DNA of 64,000 bases from the NCBI GenBank assembly GCA_013373625.1, contig JABXHM010000016.1, forward strand, positions 1 through 64,000, given 5' to 3'. This DNA comes from Alteromonadaceae bacterium. GTDB taxonomy: Bacteria; Pseudomonadota; Gammaproteobacteria; Enterobacterales; Alteromonadaceae. The position numbers and the translations under genes were made by a program. The number at the start of each line of letters is the position of its first letter. Positions within the stretch are counted from its first letter, which is position 1. Positions 7,851 to 16,541 of the stretch are shown one piece after another. A model generated the notes under the pieces. It made no database searches and was not told the DNA's origin. It saw nothing but the letters and a program-made list of their open reading frames with translations.

Positions 7851-8873
7851 ATGAACAAAACGTTAGTAACACTAAAGCGCTTTGCGCTGGCTATTTTGGC
7901 AATGGCCTTCACCTCTACTCAGGCCAATGCCTTTGATATAATTGCGCACCGCGGAGCGTCGGGCTATTTACCTGAACATACCCTGGCAGCGATGGCTATG
8001 GCGCACGCTCAACAGCCCGATTATATCGAGCAGGATCTGGTATTGACCAAAGACGACAGACTGGTTGTTCTGCATGACATACACCTGGAAACAGTCACCA
8101 ATGTTGAGCAGGTATTCCCCACCCGCCATCGTCAGGACGGTCGCTACTATGCACTGGACTTTACCCTTGCTGAGCTGAGGACTCTCAGCGTGCATGAGCG
8201 AACCAAAGCAGACGGTACGCCTGTCTTTAAAAACCGCTATCAGGGTAATGGTCACTTTACTATTGCTACTTTTGAAGAGCACCTTAGCTCCATTACTTCG
8301 CTCAATGCCTCCACCGGCCAACACATAGGCCTGTATACCGAAATTAAGTCGCCTGGCTGGCACCGCGCGCAGGGTCACGATATTAGCAAGCAAGTTTTAA
8401 CGGTACTACGCAAACATAATCTCGATCACGCAGACGCCAATATTTATGTGCAATGTTTCAGCTTCGAGGAAATTAAACGTTTACGCGATACACTGAATGC
8501 AAAAGTAAAATTAGTTCAGCTTATTGCCGAAAACAGCTGGAACGAAACGCCAACTGAATACGATTCACTAAAAACACCAGCAGGCATTTTAACTTTGCAA
8601 AACTATGTGCAAGGTATAGGTCCCTGGCTGGGTCATGTAACGCAGTCTACGCCCGAACAACCAAGCACGGCGTTAGCCCCGTGGGTTGTCGCAGCCCAGC
8701 AAGCGGGGTTGGTGATTCACCCCTATACGTTCCGTACCGATCAGCTACCCGCCGGCGTTAGTGCTGAGCAGTTGCTTAATTTAATTGTGGAAAAGTGGCA
8801 GTTTGACGGTTTGTTTACCGATCAGGTTCCACCGGTAAAAGCCTTTTTGAAGCAGCAATCTGCGCGTCACTGA
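7851..8873 (+). CDS. glpQ: Periplasmic glycerophosphodiester phosphodiesterase
   Basis: GlpQ hydrolyses glycerophosphodiesters from phospholipid turnover to glycerol 3-phosphate and an alcohol. The 340-residue protein begins with a signal peptide ending ANA|FD. The mature enzyme starts with the active-site segment IIAHRGASGYLPEHT, containing His and Arg, and continues with EQDLVLTKDDRLVVLHD, whose acidic residues bind calcium or magnesium, and LYTEIKSP with a further metal-binding glutamate. Length matches the E. coli periplasmic enzyme more than cytosolic UgpQ. It follows gloA by four bases and is probably translated from the same message. Confidence 0.94.
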   Translation: MNKTLVTLKRFALAILAMAFTSTQANAFDIIAHRGASGYLPEHTLAAMAMAHAQQPDYIEQDLVLTKDDRLVVLHDIHLETVTNVEQVFPTRHRQDGRYYALDFTLAELRTLSVHERTKADGTPVFKNRYQGNGHFTIATFEEHLSSITSLNASTGQHIGLYTEIKSPGWHRAQGHDISKQVLTVLRKHNLDHADANIYVQCFSFEEIKRLRDTLNAKVKLVQLIAENSWNETPTEYDSLKTPAGILTLQNYVQGIGPWLGHVTQSTPEQPSTALAPWVVAAQQAGLVIHPYTFRTDQLPAGVSAEQLLNLIVEKWQFDGLFTDQVPPVKAFLKQQSARH

Positions 8874-9011
8874 CAGGGCAGCAATACAATAATGTATCGC
8901 ATTGTTTAGTCAGCAGTAATGACGATGGCAGGTTTGGTTGTATGATAGTCATATCTGCAATTGCCTACTCCGGCATAGTCACACTCTCTGTTAGACAATG
9001 CGAGACTAAAT

Positions 9012-9965
9012 ATGACTAAAATTGTTTGTATCCTCGCCTACGAGGGCGTGGAGTTACTCGACCTTTCCGGCCCACAATCCGCTTTTCATGAAGCCAACCA
9101 GACTAATCCGGGAAGCTATAAACTGATAGTGGCTGGCTTTGAGAATGCACCGGTGACCTGCGAAGCCGGCATGCAAATCATCCCCGAAAAAACAATCAAT
9201 CAGATTGAACGCTGTCACTCCTTAATTATCCCCGGCGGTGCTGGTAGTCGCAGCCCATCAATCACCGACACTCACCTGGCTGCGTTAAAAAGCTTAGCGG
9301 CCAGGTGCGAACGCGTTGTATCCATTTGCACCGGCGCTTATTTGCTGGCCCGAACCGGACTTCCTTCCGGCACAACCCTGGCCACACACTGGGCGTTCGC
9401 GAAACACCTTAAAGCTGCCTTTCCAGATATTGAGGTAGATAGTTCAAAATTGTACCGGCGCGACGGTCGGTACTGGTCGTCGGCCGGAGTGACTTCCGGC
9501 ATTGATTTAACCCTGAGCCTGATAGAACAAGACTACGGCAAATCAATTGCCCATTACGTTGCCAAACACCTGGTGGTATATATGCGCCGCTGTGGCAACC
9601 AAAAGCAATACTCTGATGTACTGGATATTCAGTCACCTGCCAACAACAAAATCGATAGTGTGGTCAACTGGCTGCATCACAATATGAGTCAGGACATTAC
9701 GGTTATCAGACTGGCCGATCTTTTGTGTATGAGTGAACGCCAGTGTCACCGTTTTTTTAAGGACAACACCGGCCTGACGCCAGCGACCTATGTCGAACGA
9801 TTTCGCATGCAGGTAGCGAGCGATTTACTTGCCAGTTCAACCAAGGAAATCAAAGTCATTGCCTCACAGGTTGGATTTCAATCTTACGATGGATTCAGAC
9901 GCGCCTTTGAGCGAAACTTTTCGATATCGCCCAGCGCATACAGGCAGGCTTTTCTGTTGGACTAA
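9012..9965 (+). CDS. GlxA family transcriptional regulator (DJ-1/PfpI plus AraC HTH)
   Basis: This 317-residue regulator has a DJ-1/PfpI-like N-terminal domain (about 1-190) with LIIPGGAGSR, the cysteine elbow SICTGAYLLARTG, and ATHWAFAKHL. An AraC-type DNA-binding domain (about 215-312) follows, with MSERQCHRFFKDNTGLTPATY and the end signature FQSYDGFRRAFERNFSISPS. It is a paralogue of the FtrA-type protein at 4439-5398. No target gene is obvious, since glpQ lies upstream in the same direction and motY converges downstream. It belongs to a family with members controlling amino-acid or glycine-betaine use. The ligand here is unknown. Confidence 0.88.
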   Translation: MTKIVCILAYEGVELLDLSGPQSAFHEANQTNPGSYKLIVAGFENAPVTCEAGMQIIPEKTINQIERCHSLIIPGGAGSRSPSITDTHLAALKSLAARCERVVSICTGAYLLARTGLPSGTTLATHWAFAKHLKAAFPDIEVDSSKLYRRDGRYWSSAGVTSGIDLTLSLIEQDYGKSIAHYVAKHLVVYMRRCGNQKQYSDVLDIQSPANNKIDSVVNWLHHNMSQDITVIRLADLLCMSERQCHRFFKDNTGLTPATYVERFRMQVASDLLASSTKEIKVIASQVGFQSYDGFRRAFERNFSISPSAYRQAFLLD

Positions 9966-10007
9966 TCGCTTAGGCTACGTGCTTATAGCGACCAGGCAAT
10001 CTATGTT

Positions 10008-10029
10008 GCAGCGGCCATAAAGCCGCTGC
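10008..10029. terminator. Hairpin between convergent glxA-like and motY genes
   Basis: An 8-bp perfect GC-rich stem, GCAGCGGC/GCCGCTGC, with loop CATAAA lies between two convergent stop codons. It lacks a run of T on either side, so it would be a weak intrinsic terminator. The position is the main support. Confidence 0.45.
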
Positions 10030-10038
10030 CCCTGTTTA

Positions 10039-10917
10039 TCAGGATTTTGCCAGCCTTACTATTACCCGGCGGTTGGCAGCCCTCGACTGACTAGTGGTAT
10101 TCGGGGCAATATGCCGCTTTTCACCGTGACCGGTTATTTCAATTCGGTTTTCTTCTATACCAAACCCGGTAAGAAACTTTTTGACCTCTTCGGCGCGACG
10201 CTCTGAAAGTTGTTGGTTATTCCAGGAACCACCGTAACTGTCTGTATAACCATCGAGTAAAACGAGTTCCAGTTGATTATCTTCACGAAGATAATCGCCT
10301 ATCATGGCTAACCGACGTTCAGAATACTTGGAGAGCTCGGTGCTGTTTTTCTCATAACTGAGCACGGTGTAAGCGATATCCTCAAAACTGTATGGCAACA
10401 GATTCGACACACAACTAACAAACTCATGATAAACAGGTCTGAAGTTGCTGGCATTCAACCCCACAGCGACTTTGTCGTTGGGGTTATACCAATCCTGGTA
10501 GTAAATGGTAGGCCAAAAACCCTTTTCCAGTTCACTGAGCATGGTCCAGGCAGTATCTTCCGGCAGGTCGCCATCGTACTGGGTGCGTATAGTCATATCG
10601 GCAATTTGGCGGGCTCTCACCCCTGGCATCCAGTTTGGCGGTACCGAGTAAACCGCCGCAGAGCCGAAGCGTTTAGGCAGTAGCTGCATGTCTAAGACAA
10701 ACTCCATGTTTAACTGCTTGGACGCCTCACTGGTAAATTGCGCTTCGCCGTAACCCGGCAAGGCATGACTTAACGTGCAGCTAAGCCGCGAACTTTCACT
10801 GAGTTGCCACTGTGAACTTTCTACGGACGTACGGTACTGGCGCAATGACGCCTGCGCGGTGCCAACCACAACACATAATCCTAAAGCAATTGAATAGCGC
10901 GTAACGGATTTAAACAT
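10039..10917 (-). CDS. motY: Sodium-type flagellar protein MotY
   Basis: MotY forms the periplasmic T-ring with MotX and anchors the sodium-driven PomAB stator around the polar flagellar motor. The 292-residue protein has a signal peptide ending AQA|S. An N-terminal domain typical of MotY follows (SSQWQLSESSRLSCTL, QLNMEFVLDM, VPPNWMPG). An OmpA-type peptidoglycan-binding domain (about 185-290) is seen as LDGYTDSYG, LSERRAEEVKKFL and SRAANRRVIV. It is divergent from rnt, as in vibrios and Shewanella. AGAGG precedes the ATG. MotX and the stator genes are not in the window. Confidence 0.93.
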   Translation of the reverse strand: MFKSVTRYSIALGLCVVVGTAQASLRQYRTSVESSQWQLSESSRLSCTLSHALPGYGEAQFTSEASKQLNMEFVLDMQLLPKRFGSAAVYSVPPNWMPGVRARQIADMTIRTQYDGDLPEDTAWTMLSELEKGFWPTIYYQDWYNPNDKVAVGLNASNFRPVYHEFVSCVSNLLPYSFEDIAYTVLSYEKNSTELSKYSERRLAMIGDYLREDNQLELVLLDGYTDSYGGSWNNQQLSERRAEEVKKFLTGFGIEENRIEITGHGEKRHIAPNTTSQSRAANRRVIVRLAKS

Positions 10918-11116
10918 AATAGCCTCTGCGAATGCCTTGCTACCTTATCGTCAATGCCTAAGAAAAGTTTAGCATCGGGTAGATACTCTTGCTTAATATT
11001 GACATAATTCACGCCTTATTGAGAATTGAATTTTCCATCTGTTTTCAGCTGGCACGCTCAGCAGGTACATCCCATGCTGTCGCTGGTCCCTCTAAACTTT
11101 TTAAATGTAGAGTAAT

Positions 11117-11770
11117 ATGCCACAAACAATGCCTCCTTTATCGCAACGATTTCGCGGATACTTTCCGGTGATTATCGATGTTGAAACAGCCGGTTTTAAT
11201 GCTCAGACCGACGCCCTGCTTGAAATTGCTGCGGTAACCCTGACCATGGACGGCGAAGGTATGCTGCATCCGGACGAAACCTATCACGCTCATATCGACC
11301 CTTTTGAAGGGGCAAATCTGGAAACAGCGGCGCTGGAATTTAACGGTATCGATCCAAACTGTGCTTTACGAGGTGCAATCGCCGAAGAGGAGGCAATGAA
11401 GGGATTATGCAAACATGTGCGCAAACTGCAAAAAGCTGCAGATTGTCAGCGCAGCGTCATCGTAGCCCATAATGCCACCTTTGATCAGAGCTTTGTGAAT
11501 GCTGCAATTGAGCGCTGCAATATTAAGCGCACACCTTTTCATCCGTTTGTTTCCTTTGATACTACCACACTGGCGGGGCTCGCTGTTGGCCAGACTGTAT
11601 TAGTAAAAGCTTGCCAGGCGGCCGGTGTTAGCTTTGATCAAAAAGAAGCCCACTCCGCCTTATACGATGCGCAAAAAACCGCTGAATTATTTTGTTATAT
11701 CGTTAATCGCTACACCAGCCTCGGTGGTTGGCCGCTGCTGCCTGATACTGATACTGACAGTAACGAATAA
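11117..11770 (+). CDS. rnt: Ribonuclease T
   Basis: RNase T is a dimeric 3'-to-5' exoribonuclease that trims tRNA CCA ends and matures the 3' ends of small stable RNAs and 23S rRNA. The 217-residue protein contains the DEDDh active site: Asp21 and Glu23 in IIDVETAGF, Asp123 in [11 protein letters not shown], and His179 with Asp184 in [14 protein letters not shown]. These are two residues earlier than in the E. coli enzyme. Length is usual for the family. It lies divergently from motY and converges on the peroxiredoxin gene through a shared terminator. Confidence 0.96.
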   Translation: MPQTMPPLSQRFRGYFPVIIDVETAGFNAQTDALLEIAAVTLTMDGEGMLHPDETYHAHIDPFEGANLETAALEFNGIDPNCALRGAIAEEEAMKGLCKHVRKLQKAADCQRSVIVAHNATFDQSFVNAAIERCNIKRTPFHPFVSFDTTTLAGLAVGQTVLVKACQAAGVSFDQKEAHSALYDAQKTAELFCYIVNRYTSLGGWPLLPDTDTDSNE

Positions 11771-11776
11771 ACACAG

Positions 11777-11809
11777 AAAAGCCCGGCGTGTAACACAACC
11801 GGGCTTTTT
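11777..11809. terminator. Bidirectional intrinsic terminator, rnt / peroxiredoxin
   Basis: AAAAGCCCGG and CCGGGCTTTTT flank a 12-base loop between two convergent genes. The flanking A and T runs make it suitable for both strands. Confidence 0.9.
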
Positions 11810-11825
11810 CTAGCGGTAGTCTGTT

Positions 11826-12431
11826 TTACAGATCGTCAGACTTTTCGCTCAGGTATTTCGCTACACCTTCAGGGCTGGCATCCATACCGGCTTTACCTTC
11901 AGTCCAGCCAGCCGGACACACTTCTCCGTGCTCTTCGTGGAAATCCAGCGCGTCAACCATACGCAGCATTTCGTCGATATTACGGCCAAGAGGCAGATCG
12001 TTAACCACCTGATGACGCACCAGGCCTTCTTTATCGATAAGGAATGAACCACGGAAGGCAACGCCAGCATCCGGGTGTTCAACGTCATAGGCCTGACAGA
12101 TTTCGTGCTTGGTATCGGCAACTAGCGTGTACTTAACCGGGCCAATACCACCTTCATTAACCGGGGTATTACGCCATGCATTATGTGAGAACTGAGAATC
12201 GATAGACACACCGATAACTTCAACACCACGCTTGGTGAACTCTTCGTAACGCTTGTCAAACGCAATAAGCTCTGACGGACATACAAAGGTAAAATCCAGC
12301 GGGTAGAAGAATACCACTGCCGTCTTACCTTTAATCGCTTCGCTCAGTGTAAAGCTGTCAACAATTTCGCCGCTACCCAACACTGCTGCTGCGGTGAAGT
12401 CCGGGGCCGGACGTCCAACTAATACGCTCAT
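11826..12431 (-). CDS. Typical 2-Cys peroxiredoxin (AhpC/TSA family)
   Basis: This cytoplasmic peroxidase reduces hydrogen peroxide and organic peroxides through a reactive thiol. The 201-residue protein carries the peroxidatic Cys51 in DFTFVCPSE and the resolving Cys172 in EVCPAGW, the two-cysteine pattern of Prx1/AhpC enzymes. The C-terminal helix is complete, which suggests the hydrogen-peroxide-sensitive type. GGAG precedes the ATG. No ahpF is adjacent, so the electron donor is probably thioredoxin or a remote reductase. It sits among other oxidative-stress genes (bfd, grxD, sodB). Confidence 0.95.
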   Translation of the reverse strand: MSVLVGRPAPDFTAAAVLGSGEIVDSFTLSEAIKGKTAVVFFYPLDFTFVCPSELIAFDKRYEEFTKRGVEVIGVSIDSQFSHNAWRNTPVNEGGIGPVKYTLVADTKHEICQAYDVEHPDAGVAFRGSFLIDKEGLVRHQVVNDLPLGRNIDEMLRMVDALDFHEEHGEVCPAGWTEGKAGMDASPEGVAKYLSEKSDDL

Positions 12432-12643
12432 ATTTGTTCTCCATTATCGTTGTTTTGACTGGCAGTAAACGTTGAATTTTATCAACCCTTGAGTGCCGCT
12501 GCCTGATATATTGTGCGTGTTCAGGCAAATTACAATTCTTCAACGTCACTTTTTCAACTTGTCAGACCAGACAAGGCATTTACCGTTTACTTTTAAGTCA
12601 GATCTGTCATAAAAATGAACAAAATATTTGCAAATAACTCAAA

Positions 12644-12658
12644 TAACAATTATTATCA
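12644..12658. promoter_or_regulatory. Fur box upstream of bfd
   Basis: TAACAATTATTATCA fits the 7-1-7 Fur operator core (reverse complement TGATAATAATTGTTA), with a perfect right half and two mismatches in the left. It lies 30 bases before the bfd start, over the likely promoter, so iron-bound Fur would repress bfd. This is inference from the pattern. Confidence 0.75.
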
Positions 12659-12688
12659 TTTGCATACTGAATTTGGAGATTGCAATCG

Positions 12689-12883
12689 ATGTACGTTTGT
12701 ATGTGTTACGGGGTTACTGATAAAGCGATACGCCAGGCTGTGACAGCGGATGGTGTGGGCAATATCCGTGATCTGCGAGAACAGCTCAATCTGGGTTCTC
12801 AATGTGGCAAGTGTATTCAAATGGCTCAGCAAATCATCGATTCGACCATTATTGACGAAAGTTTGTTTAAAGACGTTGGATAA
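12689..12883 (+). CDS. bfd: Bacterioferritin-associated ferredoxin
   Basis: Bfd carries a 2Fe-2S cluster and donates electrons to bacterioferritin to release stored iron. The 64-residue protein has the cluster cysteines as MYVCMCYG and GSQCGKCIQ, in the C-x-C...C-x-x-C arrangement of the family. ATG 12689 follows GGAG at 12675-12678. An upstream in-frame TTG is too close to that site. The Fur box upstream is as expected for a gene switched on by iron starvation. No bacterioferritin gene is adjacent in this window. Confidence 0.93.
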   Translation: MYVCMCYGVTDKAIRQAVTADGVGNIRDLREQLNLGSQCGKCIQMAQQIIDSTIIDESLFKDVG

Positions 12884-12911
12884 GCGCCTGAATTCAGTCA
12901 TCAATTAGATC

Positions 12912-12941
12912 AAAAAAGCCGACACGAGTGTCGGCTTTTTT
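12912..12941. terminator. Bidirectional intrinsic terminator, bfd / grxD
   Basis: A 7-bp stem, GCCGACA/TGTCGGC, with loop CGAG is flanked by six A on one side and six T on the other. It lies between two convergent genes. Confidence 0.92.
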
Positions 12942-12960
12942 GTGTCAGTACGCGTGAGTA

Positions 12961-13308
12961 TTATTCAGCGCGTTGCTTTTCAACACTTTCTTTAATTAAC
13001 GTTTGTAACTCGCCTTGTTGGAACATTTCTAAAATAATGTCACAACCACCAACCAGTTCACCGTCAACCCACAACTGCGGAAAGGTAGGCCAGTTTGCAT
13101 AATGCGGTAGCTCTGCACGTATGTCTGGGTTTTGCAAAATATCAACGTACGCAAACTGCTCACCGCAAGACATTAATGCCTGCGAAGCCTGAGCCGAAAA
13201 GCCACAGCTTGGTAGCTTAGGTGAGCCCTTCATATAGAGCAAAATTGAGTTTTCAGCAATTTGCTCTTTAATGCGATCTAATGTGGTTTGTTCACCAGTA
13301 TTTTCCAT
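12961..13308 (-). CDS. grxD: Monothiol glutaredoxin Grx4
   Basis: GrxD carries or transfers 2Fe-2S clusters with glutathione. The 115-residue protein shows the monothiol active site CGFS at residues 35-38 within KLPSCGFSAQA, the glutathione-binding WPTFPQLWVDGELVGGCDI, and the usual length for the family. AGAGG precedes the ATG. It sits between bfd and sodB, consistent with an iron-sulfur and oxidative-stress neighbourhood. Confidence 0.96.
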   Translation of the reverse strand: MENTGEQTTLDRIKEQIAENSILLYMKGSPKLPSCGFSAQASQALMSCGEQFAYVDILQNPDIRAELPHYANWPTFPQLWVDGELVGGCDIILEMFQQGELQTLIKESVEKQRAE

Positions 13309-13762
13309 GAATGCCTCTTCGAATTTTCATATTAGCCTGTATATGACTGCAATGATCACAGTTTTCAAGGTTTGAATGCTAGTTTATCACTATTCCCCCA
13401 TCAGCATAAAACCAAATTACCGCCTATTTGGTCGGTAACTTTGATCTAATAAGGTGAAATATGCCTATGATATAGCAAGCCGTTAGTGGTGTTTAATTGG
13501 CGATTACGCTAACCTTGACTGTATTAAGCGTAAAAATGAAGTGTCATTATTTTTCGCGATACTCACCGACGACGATCAAATTCGCAGGGTTGTTGGTAAA
13601 GGCTTCCAACAGCCAGTCAAAAAAATAGAATAAATTCATCTAATTGTCATTGGAATAACTAAAAGTGCCCTTATATCTAAGGTGTCGGGGTAAAATGACA
13701 ATTAATAAATAGTTACTCTGATAACAGACTACGTACAACTAACCAAGAAAATGGAGACTCAT
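13309..13762. other. Intergenic region between grxD and sodB
   Basis: About 450 bases between divergent genes hold no gene I can support. A short inverted repeat, CCTTA-TATC-TAAGG, lies at 13669-13682, about 80 bases before sodB, and could be an operator or a leader hairpin. The sodB ribosome-binding site is GGAG at 13753-13756. Confidence 0.5.
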
Positions 13763-14347
13763 ATGGCTTTTGAACTACCAGCGTTACCTTATGAAAAAGA
13801 TGCACTGGAGCCACATATTTCAGCTGAAACGCTTGATTACCACTATGGCAAACACCACGCCACTTACGTAACCAAACTAAATGGTCTGGTTGAAGGTACT
13901 GACCTGGAATCAAAGAGTCTGGAAGAAATCGTAAAAACGTCAGAAGGCGGTGTTTTTAACAACGCGGCGCAGATCTGGAATCACACTTTTTACTGGCACT
14001 CTTTAAGCCCGAATGGTGGTGGCGAGCCAACTGGTGCGCTGGCCGATGCTATTGTTGCAAAATGGGGATCGTTCGAAGATTTTCAGGCGGCATTTAACGA
14101 TAAAGCCGTGAACAACTTTGGTTCTAGCTGGACCTGGTTAGTGAAAACCGCAGATGGCAGCCTGGATATTGTTAACACCAGCAATGCCGGTACACCACTG
14201 ACTGACGACAGCCTGACACCTGTGCTGACCGTTGATTTGTGGGAACACGCTTACTACATTGATTACCGTAACCTGCGTCCTAAATATTTAGGCGGCTTCT
14301 GGGCCCTGGTTAACTGGGAATTCGCTGCAGCTAACTTCGGCGCGTAA
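13763..14347 (+). CDS. sodB: Iron superoxide dismutase
   Basis: SodB converts superoxide to hydrogen peroxide and oxygen in the cytoplasm. The 194-residue protein has the metal ligands His27, His74, Asp158 and His162. Gln70 in [11 protein letters not shown] is diagnostic for the iron form over the manganese form, and [13 protein letters not shown] is the family signature. ATG 13763 follows GGAG. An earlier in-frame ATG at 13751 lies on that site and is less likely. Confidence 0.96.
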   Translation: MAFELPALPYEKDALEPHISAETLDYHYGKHHATYVTKLNGLVEGTDLESKSLEEIVKTSEGGVFNNAAQIWNHTFYWHSLSPNGGGEPTGALADAIVAKWGSFEDFQAAFNDKAVNNFGSSWTWLVKTADGSLDIVNTSNAGTPLTDDSLTPVLTVDLWEHAYYIDYRNLRPKYLGGFWALVNWEFAAANFGA

Positions 14348-14358
14348 TGCTTATTGTT

Positions 14359-14381
14359 CGTACCTGCACCTTGCAGGTACG
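14359..14381. terminator. Hairpin after sodB
   Basis: A perfect 10-bp stem, CGTACCTGCA/TGCAGGTACG, with a 3-base loop starts 12 bases after the sodB stop. No strong T run follows, so it may act as a weak terminator or protect the 3' end of the message. Confidence 0.55.
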
Positions 14382-14592
14382 ACGCTTTCCTGTTTAATTA
14401 TCAAGCTACTTTTCACTTCTTTTATCTCCATTACTGCTCTCTGTCAGCCCTTGACTCATCTGCCTCTAATGATTTTGTTAACAAATTTGTAGCAAAAATA
14501 AACCATAAACAAGCCAAACAAACCCTTTGTTTTCTGGAAATTATAGGTCTATGCTGGAAATACGGGAGACCGTTTTTTATACAGGGGTATTT

Positions 14593-16515
14593 ATGGGTAT
14601 TTTCGAGCATTACCAAGAACGCTATGAAAAACATAAGCAAGAAGAGTTTACCATTCAGGAATTCTTAGACATCTGTAAAAAAGACCCGATGGCTTACGCA
14701 AACTCCGCCGAGCGGTTGTTAAATGCCATTGGCGAGCCCGAGATAATCGACACAGCCACCGACCCGGCACTTAGCAGAATATTTTCCAACCGGGTTATCT
14801 CGCGCTATCCGGCGTTTAATGAATTCTTTGGAATGGAAGAAGCAATAGAGCAAATTGTTTCTTACTTGCGCCATGCCGCGCAAGGACTGGAAGAGAAAAA
14901 ACAAATTTTGTATTTGCTGGGGCCTGTTGGCGGCGGTAAATCTTCACTCGCCGAACGTTTAAAAGAACTGATGCAAAAAGTACCGGTGTATATGATTAAA
15001 GACTCGCCGGTTAACGATCATCCCTTCAGCTTATTTGATGTCAACGAAGACGGCCATATTCTGGAGTCTGAATACGGTATTCCGAAACGCTATCTCAAGA
15101 CCATCATGTCACCCTGGGCACGTAAACGCCTGCACGAATATAATGGTGATATCACAAAATTCAAAGTGGTAAAGGTATTCCCATCCATTCTGGATCAAGT
15201 CGGCATCGCTAAAACTGAACCTGGGGATGAGAATAACCAGGACATTTCCTCTCTGGTCGGCAAAGTCGATATTCGCCGGTTGGAGCAATTTGCGCAAAAT
15301 GATCCCGACGCTTACAGCTATTCCGGATCATTGTGTAAGGCCAATCAGGGCCTGATGGAATTTGTCGAAATGTTTAAAGCGCCAATCAAGGTGCTGCACC
15401 CCTTGCTGACCGCAACACAAGAAGGTAATTATAACCCGACGGAAGGCTTTTCAGCCCTGCCCTTCGACGGCTTAATTCTGGCTCACTCCAACGAGTCAGA
15501 ATGGCAAACATTTCGCAACAACAAAAATAACGAGGCCTTTTTAGACCGGGTATACATTGTTAAAGTGCCCTACTGTTTGCGCGTTTCAGAGGAAATGCGT
15601 ATTTACAATAAATTACTGGAAAGCAGTGAGTTACATGGTGCGCCCTGTGCCCCGGACACGCTCAAAAGTCTGGCGCAGTTTATTGTATTGTCGCGACTTA
15701 AAGATCCGGAAAATTCCAGTATCTATTCTAAAATGCGGGTTTACGATGGCGAAAGCCTCAAAGATACTGATCCTAAAGCAAAGTCTTACCAGGAGTATCG
15801 CGACTACGCAGGTGTAGACGAAGGTATGGAAGGGCTATCCACACGGTTTGCATTTAAAATCTTGTCCCGGGTATTTAACTTTGATCAAACCGAAGTGGCA
15901 GCCAACCCGGTACATTTGTTTTATGTGCTCGAACGGCAAATCGAACGGGAGCAGTTTCCGCAAGACACTGCTGATCGGTATAAAGAGTTTCTGAAAGGTT
16001 TTCTGATCCCGCACTATGTTGAGTTTATTGGTAAAGAAATCCAGACCGCCTACTTAGAGTCATACTCAGAGTACGGCCAGAACCTGTTCGACCGCTATGT
16101 GACCTATGCCGACTTTTGGATCCAGGATCAGGAGTACCGCGATCCTGAAACCGGCCAGCTGTTTGACCGTGCCTCACTTAATGCTGAGCTTGAAAAAACA
16201 GAGAAACCGGCAGGCATAAGTAATCCCAAAGACTTCCGCAACGAAATCGTTAATTTTGTACTGCGCGCAAGAGCAAACAATGGCGGTAAAAACCCCAACT
16301 GGACCAGCTACGAAAAACTGCGCACGGTCATCGAGAAGAAAATGTTCTCCAACACCGAAGATCTGCTGCCGGTAATTTCGTTTAACACCAAAGGCAGTGC
16401 TGAAGACAAGAAAAAGCATGATGATTTTGTCAATCGCATGGTCGAAAAAGGGTATACGCAAAAACAAGTACGGTTACTGTGCGAATGGTACCTGCGAGTC
16501 CGCAAAGCATCTTAG
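14593..16515 (+). CDS. yeaG: PrkA-type serine protein kinase (YeaG)
   Basis: YeaG/PrkA is an AAA+ type serine kinase or ATPase linked to stationary-phase and nitrogen-starvation responses. The 640-residue protein shows a Walker A motif at about 110-117 (GPVGGGKSS), the PrkA AAA core (about 20-380) with LTATQEGNY and ILAHSNESEW, and the PrkA C-terminal domain, which ends WYLRVRKAS as in E. coli YeaG (644 residues). ATG 14593 was chosen because AGGGG lies at 14583-14587 and because MGIFEHYQERYE matches the family start. yeaH follows after 26 bases and spoVR overlaps yeaH, forming a three-gene operon. In enterics this unit is under sigma-S or sigma-54 control. I did not identify such a promoter. 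Confidence 0.95.
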   Translation: MGIFEHYQERYEKHKQEEFTIQEFLDICKKDPMAYANSAERLLNAIGEPEIIDTATDPALSRIFSNRVISRYPAFNEFFGMEEAIEQIVSYLRHAAQGLEEKKQILYLLGPVGGGKSSLAERLKELMQKVPVYMIKDSPVNDHPFSLFDVNEDGHILESEYGIPKRYLKTIMSPWARKRLHEYNGDITKFKVVKVFPSILDQVGIAKTEPGDENNQDISSLVGKVDIRRLEQFAQNDPDAYSYSGSLCKANQGLMEFVEMFKAPIKVLHPLLTATQEGNYNPTEGFSALPFDGLILAHSNESEWQTFRNNKNNEAFLDRVYIVKVPYCLRVSEEMRIYNKLLESSELHGAPCAPDTLKSLAQFIVLSRLKDPENSSIYSKMRVYDGESLKDTDPKAKSYQEYRDYAGVDEGMEGLSTRFAFKILSRVFNFDQTEVAANPVHLFYVLERQIEREQFPQDTADRYKEFLKGFLIPHYVEFIGKEIQTAYLESYSEYGQNLFDRYVTYADFWIQDQEYRDPETGQLFDRASLNAELEKTEKPAGISNPKDFRNEIVNFVLRARANNGGKNPNWTSYEKLRTVIEKKMFSNTEDLLPVISFNTKGSAEDKKKHDDFVNRMVEKGYTQKQVRLLCEWYLRVRKAS

Positions 16516-16541
16516 GGCGTCGCATAGCGTGAAGGGGTTGT

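Noticed and set aside
12656..12904. 82-residue minus-strand frame over bfd
   Set aside because: It is antisense to bfd, which has a ribosome-binding site, a Fur box and the cluster cysteines.
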